Shown here piece by piece: positions 1 to 8,500 of a DNA stretch of 27,177 bases (its first letter is position 1; each line of letters begins with the position of its first letter). Made by a program: the position numbers and the translations under genes. The notes beneath the pieces are model-generated. The model saw only the letters and a program-made list of their open reading frames with translations, made no database searches and was not told the DNA's origin. This DNA is from Paramacrobiotus richtersi (taxonomy: Eukaryota; Tardigrada; Eutardigrada; Parachela; Macrobiotidae): assembly GCA_034698045.1 (NCBI GenBank), contig JAQGAU010000491.1, forward strand, positions 1 through 27,177, in the 5' to 3' direction.

Positions 1-959
1 TTTTGTTTACCGACTTCCCGCGAAAATGGTCAACGGTCTCATACAGTGCGATGGTGTATCATTGATCTATATCTTGGCAGCAGTACGTAAAGTGAGCCAA
101 CGTATTGACTACTAAAATACAATAAGCGTTTAGACATTAAAACGCAACCCAACTCGTTATCAGACACCTTGGAAGGCGTAGGTATACCGCAGTATACGGT
201 ACGTATACCCAAGACAAAGCCGGTATTATAGCATAACAATAAATTCAGTAAAATGCAACAGGGGGCTTTGATCACGACATTATCATCCTAAATAGATCGC
301 ACAACTAAGGCGGCCTTGACTAGTTGGCACGTGCACTTCCAGTCCTGATGCTAGGAAAATCATTCCGGATCCTACTCAGAACAGACCGAGAAAATCCATA
401 ATTTGTAAGAAGCTGATCCCTGCATTAAATATATGGGACGACACGGTGAACAGAACCTTTACATGCACATCAGTTTATGTTTGTTGTTTGTTTAATACTG
501 CTTGACGTCCATGGGAATAATGCAGACAAAAGGTTGGTCGACAGACCTCGGAGACTCTTTGCCCACTTAAGCGTGAGAACATGTAATGTGGGGTGCTTCG
601 TTTGTGAAACCTACAAAGCGGTACATTTCGAAAAGAAGGCACGGCAATCCGTAGAAATCCTGTATTGTCTAAAACACGAGCTGGGAAAAAACTTTTCACA
701 GGTTTCCTCAGAGGTGGCAAAATAAGACTCAAAGACGGCAATTTCGAACGAACGGGTCCGTTCATCAAGCCCGGTCAAAGAACCAGGTGACTCTCAAAGA
801 AAGTGACGCCTCAGGCGCCAATCACAGGTTTCGCTACCAAACTAAGTCAAACTTTTTCTGGGGCTGCAAATGGATATTCCGGTTCGCTGAAACTGTATAC
901 CACGTTTCATCAATGGTTTCATCTTCCGATAATTACAACTAACATGTCCTCATTTACAG
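1..959. other. Flank upstream of GPCR-like exon, no supported gene
   Basis: I see no gene I can support here. A minus-strand open frame at 39-275 starts with a hydrophobic stretch (CCILLNLLLCYNTGFVLGI) that could be a signal peptide or membrane segment, but nothing else supports it. From roughly 640 onward the DNA is similar to 19,120-19,340, so the unit A/C duplication starts near there. The shared string AAGAACCAG followed by GTG at 778-789 could be a splice donor of a preceding exon. No transmembrane helix 6 was found upstream of the receptor exon. Confidence 0.4.
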
Positions 960-1652
960 ATCCAGTCACTAATCAACCAAGAGCATTCCGCTACGCTGGG
1001 CCCCGCCCACACAGCCTGCACCCTGGACAGTACCTTCCCGCAGATCGCGCTCATTCCCATGATCCTCCACCCGATCATCTACATCATCGGCTGCGACGAG
1101 GTCTCGGCCTTTTTCCACAGTTCCTGGTCCAATAAACACCGGCGCAGCCGGCGCCCACCGGACATCTTCGACTCGCCCTTCGTCGACGAACCTTCTTCAC
1201 GGGTCCAGCTGACCCGGTCCATGTGCGACAACGACTCCAGTGTCCCATCGACCGCCGGTCGCCGCTCCTCGGTCAAACGCAACGTCTGCTTTGATATCGA
1301 GCGCACCAGCCGGCCGCGCTTCTTCTTCCCCGATCTCTGGCCCGGAAAGGGCGGGAAAGTGGCTAAACGGAAACCCACACGATACTGGAAGCGGTACTCG
1401 TGTAGTAGCGAACCCATGTCGCTGTTCTCGTCGTCCTCGTCGGGCTCGATCAACCACATGCACCAGATTGCGTCCGGACCGCTGCCGGATGCCGTGTATA
1501 AGAGGGAGAGAATTGCGCGGAGGAGCTCGGCCTTCAAGTCATCGTCCAATGTATCCAGCTGTACGCCGACGAATTCCTCGGGGAGGGAGTGTGCGCAGGC
1601 GGTGGTGATGTTCTTGGCGGATGATAACGGCCGTCGACGTTGTTCTTTCTGA
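960..1652 (+). CDS. GPCR-like receptor, terminal exon (copy A)
   Basis: An open frame of 230 codons follows a TTTACAG acceptor at 953-959 and ends at TGA 1650-1652. Residues about 24-60 read ACTLDSTFPQIALIPMILHP followed by IIYIIGCDEVSAFF. This resembles extracellular loop 3, transmembrane helix 7 with an NPxxY-like HPIIY, and helix 8 of a rhodopsin-family receptor. The tail is about 170 residues, basic and Ser-rich (FSSSSSGS, RRSSVKRN), like a phosphorylatable cytoplasmic tail. Helices 1-6 are not visible, so this is either the last exon of a gene with upstream exons outside the window or a 5'-truncated copy. The same exon recurs at 19,743. The frame is intact here and broken there, which suggests this copy was under constraint for longer. 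The GPCR assignment rests on helix 7 only. Confidence 0.55.
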   Translation: MQSLINQEHSATLGPAHTACTLDSTFPQIALIPMILHPIIYIIGCDEVSAFFHSSWSNKHRRSRRPPDIFDSPFVDEPSSRVQLTRSMCDNDSSVPSTAGRRSSVKRNVCFDIERTSRPRFFFPDLWPGKGGKVAKRKPTRYWKRYSCSSEPMSLFSSSSSGSINHMHQIASGPLPDAVYKRERIARRSSAFKSSSNVSSCTPTNSSGRECAQAVVMFLADDNGRRRCSF

Positions 1653-1939
1653 TATGTATTTGTTACTTTACTTCGTGGTTTAGAAAGCTATGTAATATCT
1701 GTTAGCTGTTAGTGTAGTGGTCGGTATTGCGCCAGTTTGCGATTAGCTTTCAAATTCTACATTCGTAGAGATTTGATGCACAAATTGTTTGCTGTTGCAC
1801 GGAACGCGGAGGCGTTTCCATACTGGCTCAAAATTATGTTGCGTTTGCTGTGGAACTGTTTAATAGTTCAGGCGTTATGCTCTGCGGTGACTGCCCTGTA
1901 GAATATCGAATATACACCCTACTATACTGTGTGCATGAA

Positions 1940-1972
1940 CCCACGTGTCACTGCAGCTACAGGTCAAGGTCG
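1940..1972 (+). promoter_or_regulatory. Conserved upstream block with AGGTCAAGGTCG (unit A)
   Basis: The block holds CCACGTGTCACTG, then GCTAC, then AGGTCAAGGTCG at 1961-1972. The same order occurs in units B and C. AGGTCAAGGTCG is two AGGTC(A/G) half-sites with no spacer, a nuclear-receptor DR0-like arrangement. Binding is inferred, not shown. Confidence 0.4.
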
Positions 1973-2424
1973 TCAGTCATGCTGTCAACTGATACACGCA
2001 CCATGATGGAAGGTCCTGTTGGCAGATTGTTTATCAGCGATCACGCGATACATTAGCGGGTGTTTGCCAACGTTACACAACTGCAAACAGAATCTGCTAA
2101 AGCATAAGGGTACCGGAAAAACTGATGAAGAGTCTTGCAGCACTGAGTTCCAGTGTACGATTACACGCGCACTTTCTACGGCACGTACTGTTCTATATTT
2201 GGAGTTATTTAACTGGTTCGGGTCAGCATCGATGGCACTCGGATAATCCGAAGAACAACGTTGCCCAATCCTTTTTTGTACAAAACCATTCTGCGTGTAA
2301 TTGAATTATGTACGGTAATGTAATCGTGCGTCGTCGTAACACACAACTTACACAGTTGCATAAGGTACGATCACGGGAACCGATGTGCGGAAGTCCAGAA
2401 AAATACAGCCAGCTGCTAAGTGTC

Positions 2425-2475
2425 AGATATATCCAAATTAGATGCACTTTTCCGATCTTCTTTGCGTCTACAGAG
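2425..2475 (+). promoter_or_regulatory. Candidate core promoter / transcription start region (unit A)
   Basis: A TATA-like AGATATATCCAAATTA is followed about 20-30 bases later by CGATCTTCTTTGCGTCTACA. Both parts recur just upstream of the ATG in units B and C, and the second is among the best conserved noncoding strings shared by the copies. The spacing fits a TATA box and initiator, but no transcript data are available. Confidence 0.4.
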
Positions 2476-2505
2476 CCCGTTAATTGACTACTAGTCGGTG
2501 TAACT

Positions 2506-2547
2506 ATGGATAAGACATTATTTTACTCTGCGCTGTTCCGCTTGCAG
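2506..2547 (+). CDS. Secreted protein A, exon 1 (start of signal peptide)
   Basis: Fourteen codons, MDKTLFYSALFRLQ, end on CAG before GTACAG. The start is chosen because this ATG is conserved in all three units in the same sequence context. In B and C the exon reads MDN(T/S)VWYCALFRLQ. Confidence 0.65.
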
Positions 2548-5500
2548 GTACAGTTCAGGAATTCAATCCGACGTACAACCTTTAGTTTTCGATTTCCTTA
2601 ACACTTCGTCATTTCTCTTCCAGATCCTGGTTACGGTGTTCCGGGGCTGTTTGGCGCCACATAGTCCCATCGATCCATCAACAAGTCCACATGGGCGCCC
2701 GCTTGGAAATTACGACTATGGTGAACCATATCGAGGTACGTACGGAAAACGCTATTATCAGACTGAGTCCGACTTCTGTTCTTGTAATTAGCCTCGTCGT
2801 ACAAAAATCGCCTTAGTTTCAAAGCCCGAGCAGCCAAAACATATGGCCCAGACCCGGACGATTCCGGTGAATCTGAGTATCCTACCAGCCGTCACCGGCA
2901 GTCTGATGATTCGCCGAGGCGCTCGTATAACAAAAACGATAACTACGGCGATACCTATACGCCCGAAAGAGGCTCGTACAGAAACAGGTATAACCCATAC
3001 AGCCGGAATCATAACCACGATTACGGGCGGGAATGGCAAAGCAGCACATATGCTGGTTGTGCCTGTGATGACCCCGATGAGGCATACGCAATAACTACAG
3101 CCGGTAAGCTATGACTGCCGTTATTAAAAACAGTGATGTACGTTGGTGCAGCGGGTACAGGTCCGCGGCTGTCTTGATTTTATTAATAGTTATAGCAATG
3201 GGTAGAAAGTCACATTGAGCCACTTTACGCATTATGAGCTCAAATTCTGAGAGCAATGATTAACTCAGTCAAATACAGCGAAACAGTAAGCAGCAATCCT
3301 GTGAGAGAAGAACCATTAAGATTACGATCTTGATAAGATTCTCGTAGACCGCTATGATACGCAACTTACGCATTAATATTGCGAATATTCATAACTCGTC
3401 GCCAGTTGCACTGGTAAGAAAAAATTGCTCCAAGTAGCTGTGATTTAGTAGTTTTCAAAAATATGAATCTGTATAGTTTTGCGAATATGATACGTAGCGG
3501 GGTTTGCTTTTAAATATGAACTAGACGATGCACTTTACGTCATACTCGTTGTGATAAACTGTATACGTTAAAATAAGTGGTACTTATTGTTACGTAGCAG
3601 TTACATGACTTAAGGCCAAAGGCCGGGATGTAGGCAGCTGTTTTGGTGGGTTCCGAATTTAGAATGTTTCTTTACGCTTGCGCACGTAACAATTGCCAAA
3701 TTATGTGGATCCTGTACAGAAAGGGCTGCTCTATTGTGTTACAAGTGCTATCTCTGCCTCTTTCACCCAACGGCTGCAAAAAACAGGTGCATTGTATCGC
3801 CCTATTCAAAAAGTCTTAGCTCTGCTGTGCTCTTCAAACTCAATAAAACTAGGCTATCAAGATATCGGTAGAAAGAGAAAAAAATTTAGCACGTTCTGAC
3901 ACGGAACCAGCCAGTTTGGTTACATACTGCTCACACAGTGAATATTTGAAATGTTTGAATGCTTATAACTTTTTTGTTTATCAACGGATTCTGCTTATCT
4001 TGTGTCAGAACGCGACAAATATTCTGCTCTTTCTAACGATATCTTACGAGCTAAGTTTTATTGAGTTTAAGGCGCACAGGAGAGCTAAGACTTTTGGAAC
4101 GGGGCGATACAATGCAACTGCTTTTTGCGGCCGTTGGGTGAATGAGGAAGGGAGAGCACTGGTGACATAATAGAAAAGACCTTCCTGTACAGGATACACA
4201 TAACCTGAAAATTATTACGTGCGCAGGTGCAAAGATATATTCCAAATTCGGAACCCACCAAAACAGCTGCCTACATCCCGGCCTTTGGCCTTACCAGAAA
4301 TGTACTCATTTCCATGGATGCAGCAGATATATCGCTGATATGTAGTATACACTGTACTGATATATCGCAACTGCTCTAGTCCGCTTTTTTCAGCACCCCC
4401 TGCAACTTGTGCCCCTTGTACCTGTCCGACAAAGACGCCAGCAACTTGCCCCAAACGGAAACACAGTAAGACCATGATATTTCCATGTAATTATTCAAAA
4501 TTCTCTTTGAGTCTGAAGCATCCGAAACGTTTTGTACTTTTTGGCAACATTCAGTAGCTACAGATTGTCCATGTTAGACCATCTAATACAATGGGTCGAA
4601 AAACTCAGAATTAACGGTTTCACAAGCTGGCTCTCCACGTAAGCATGGCCGCCACGTAAGTATGGTGTAGGCGATTTCCAGACGTTACTGGCACTCGGGT
4701 TAAATCATACTTTCGTATTTCATGCGTCATATCATATCATTAATTTTCATGACCATACCGGGGTCTCCCATACTGTGTACATGGGTGACGATATTTCATA
4801 TCATGAGTTCATACGTTAGATCCGTCGTATCCTGTTTCGTATTATATCATATTGCCCAAAAACTGAACGAATTTAATCCCTAACTGGCATCGCGATTGTC
4901 GCGACGCGAAACATCGAGCAGCGGACACTAGCACCGCAATCTAGTCAGGTCAGTTTTGAGAATCACTCGTTGCACATGGCATATGCATTTTATGGCCTTC
5001 GTAATAGACCATGAGCGTTTGCAATTTCCAAGTGTCACACCGATTTATAAATCAGCAGTTGTACAGACATTTACACCAAAAAACGCCCGAAAAAAACGAA
5101 TCTGTATGTCAAAACGCAGCCTGTGTGCGCCAGCACGTTGCATCGACACACACACACACACACAGAGTAGTATCTCACACACATACGAGTTCCCCTTGAT
5201 TACGGTGGACTTCAGCGAAAATGTCTTTTCCACTTTTATCTTGGTTGACAGTATAATCTTCCTGCCTAATGCATGTTTTGCTTTTTCCCCCCAATCTTTT
5301 AACAAAATAATCTTGGGTTGGCAGTTGGCTTGCAAAGGGTCGAAAACCGCATGCTAAGAAAGATTTTGGGCTATCTGAGGTTATTTTAACTCTGACAGCA
5401 GATTCCTGGTTCAAAGCAGATTCAAAAACTTCAGCCTGGCTAGCCGGCTTTATAACAGTTTATAAATAATTCCAGGAAAATAATTCGGAGCAAACGCAAG

Positions 5501-8500
5501 GTAATTAACTAAAAAAACGTAATAGTACAGAAACGAGCACTACGCAGCATTACTGCGGTGATTTCCATCAGAACCCGCGCTGGAAAAAAAGACATTAATG
5601 GCGACATATTTACCTACTACAATTCTTACGCATTATTAAGCAGCGTTACCGCATGTGATTGCACGCGGTATCATCACTAAAAAATTAACAAAAAACTATT
5701 TATCGAAAAGTTTGGGACAATTTCAGTTGTAGCCCAATTCTGCTGGTACCTGAAGACAGATTTCGCTTTATCTGGCAACGAATAACGGAAGCATATATCA
5801 TCAGCCTGGCATCCCGGCTTCCGCAGTGTAAAAGACAACACAACGCCAACAAAATCATGATAAAAAACCACTTATTCCGAGTGGTATAGTGTTCCCATTA
5901 GACACGATGCAAACAAAATTAGTCATTTTGTCAGGATAATACGGTTAAGAACCCAATCGAACTGTCAGCACGCAGTAGGAAGCGCTTCGCTGCTGCTGTG
6001 CTAACAGACAGCCGAGTACCCAGGCTGGGATGTAATTTCCAAATGGTAATAATTAAAATCATATACGATCAATGGAGTTGGAAAACCAGATAAAAACTTC
6101 CTGATTTTTAGAGCTTTTCCTGCACAAGAAAAAAAAACGAGAGAAATTGCACTCAGTCAGTCGGCAGGCTGATAATTTAAATTTGAAATTAATTTAATTT
6201 AGTCGAGTCAACACGGCTGCTGTCAGTGCTTATTTAGGACCTGGAAAGTTTTAACGCAAGGCATTGGAGAAACGCACAGTCGATGTAATAAATGGAGTTT
6301 GCGCAAATCCGCTGGCCGGCGGGATTTAAGCCGTTATATATAAGGCCCTTATGTGTTCAAGGTAGAAGCACCGCCTTTGCCTCTACAAGTAGCAGCGAAG
6401 CGCGGCAAGTCATCGGCCCTTTGTCATTTTCGTAAATGTCTGTACAACTGATGATTTATAAATCGGTGTGACACTTGGAAACTGCAAACGCACACGGTCT
6501 AATGATTGCTTGATCGACCGAAGCGAAACGGAGGTACTCCATGTTCAGGAGTAATGCAAAGATCGATGTTGCCAACCATTTCAGCGCACCGCGATAGCGC
6601 AGTCAGTTTTCATCCGATTTTCGTGAAATTTGAACACAACCTAGATTGTGAGCTGTTGATGAGCTGATTAGTGTTGACATGGATATCTTGAAAAATGAGC
6701 GAGATATAAGCGAAATAAGAGCACATTTTTCAGAACAAAAGATTCTTTTGTCTGCTTAGCTGCAGACAAAACCTGCCTGCGCAATAGGCTACAGCATAGT
6801 GAGACTAAACAGACGGGCTTCTCTGAGCCCCTTTCCTTTGGATCTAAAGAAAAGGGGCTCAGACAGGCCCGTCTGTTTCAGTTCCGGTATGTGTTAACTT
6901 GCAAATTGTTGCTATAAGTCTCCGTTCGCTTCGGTCTTCATCGCTAGCGCAGCGGAGTGCGATTACCTAGTAACAATATGCACAAAGTCCGTCATCGTCA
7001 CTAGATAACTCTTTCGGGAAATCCTACAAAATATTACAGTATTTGACAGTAGCTAGGGAGTATGCCAATCAGGCAGTACTGAGGGTGCACGGCAACGCTG
7101 TATTACTAACAATCAGGAATACGTTGTATACGTACTGGTACATATGTATACATAGCAGGATGTCTTAAAATTCTTTACTCCTTATACATTTCCTAAATTA
7201 TTTTGAAATTAAAAACGAACGTCTCGCAATTAGAAACGTCCGCATTCCTAAGCAGAGATTTTCTTAAGGCGATTCAGTATGTTTGGGGGGAAGGGATGTT
7301 GCTTGTGTGCAGTCCGAATCGATAAAACAGGATACGATATTGCTTTCGGTGGTCAGAAGACCAATATGCATGAATGTGAAAAAGATTTGTGCGCACAACA
7401 TCCGGCTGTTGCATAATCCGTGAAAAAAGTTTAAACACAAACCGGAGTAAAAAAAGTCTCGTTTTCATGGATTCTTTTCGAACTTGCCTGAAAAATGCAT
7501 CTATACATGAAGATTATTTGAACCAAAACCAGTGTGAGAGACGTCGATACGGATTCCGACTCCGACTCGACCGTGGCTGCCTCGACACGAGTTGCGCACA
7601 CGTTCCGACTCGGTTCGGCCTCCTGCACGCTCTCGCACTGCTGATCGTCAGTTCATCACGACCATCCTCGCGCACGGCCGCATTCCTGGATCAGCAGTGT
7701 TTGCCTCTGTTAGTGTTAGATTTGGTCGATGACCTTTTGCCTCTTGATGCATGCGCAGACGATTTGGCTTACTCGATAAAGTATTGACCTTATCTCGTTT
7801 CGCCCTCGTCTTTCTTGGTGTTCTTTCCCCTGGAGACGTCCAGTAGGACGCCCTTCTGTTACCAGCTTCCCAACATTTTTGTGAAATTTTAAAATGAATT
7901 TTAAAGTTTTTTTATTTCATTTTAAAATTTGAAAAAAATCTTGGAAAGCTGGTTTTGGTTCAAAACAATCTCATGTACAGATGCATTTTTCAGGCAAGTT
8001 CGAAAAGAATCCATTGAAAACGAGACTTTTGGTACACCGGTTTGTGTTTAAACTTTTTTCACGGATTATGCAACAGCCGGATTGTGCAATAAATATAATA
8101 AGAGATGATGAAAGAAACTAATGAAATGCCGTCATCCAGTGGGACACTATGGGAGACATGGATCATAACTGAATTGACGCATGAATATGGAATGAATGAA
8201 GCTATGGCCTTAGTCCTATTTTTTGCAGGACATCGTGCAACATGTGCACCTTGTATTTGTGCGGAAAGACCTCCTGCCACTTGCACGGCACGTAAGTCGA
8301 GCATGTCAGATTAGTACAGCACTTTCTTGTAATTAAGTTCATTTTCAAGTTAACGATTCCTGCCGTGACACATTCGTTTACTTTTGGAGAATTGGAATTA
8401 TTACTGTCAGAACTCGCTGGATATCACCACAGTCACCTCTGTGAATTTTTCAGACTACAGTAATTTTATTTTAAAACTCACTGTGTAAGAGCAAGAAATG

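Larger units (their letters stand above)
1653..2505. other. Spacer between receptor exon and secreted-protein gene
   Basis: No coding gene is supported. From about 1810 the sequence aligns by eye with 14,235-14,940 and 20,580-21,184, so the whole 5' flank is part of the duplication. Shared landmarks are CATACTGGCTC near 1820, the CACGTGTCACT/AGGTCAAGGTCG block and the pre-ATG block. Confidence 0.5.

Noticed and set aside
1079..1549. Minus-strand open frame of 156 codons opposite the receptor exon
   Set aside because: It is the antisense shadow of a GC-rich coding exon. The plus frame has a splice acceptor, a helix 7 motif and a homologous exon in unit C.
2843..3094. Alternative-frame open frame inside exon 3 of copy A
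   Set aside because: Exon phase, splice sites and the conserved CACDDP end support the other frame. This one is an overlapping shadow.
6580..6650. tRNA-derived SINE with an A-box-like TAGCGCAGTCAG
   Set aside because: No B box (GGTTCRANNCC) follows at the expected distance and no tRNA fold was seen.
7389..7787. Open frame of 132 codons through the foldback element
   Set aside because: It reads through an inverted-repeat arm and a GC-rich spacer, with no domain and no relative elsewhere in the window.
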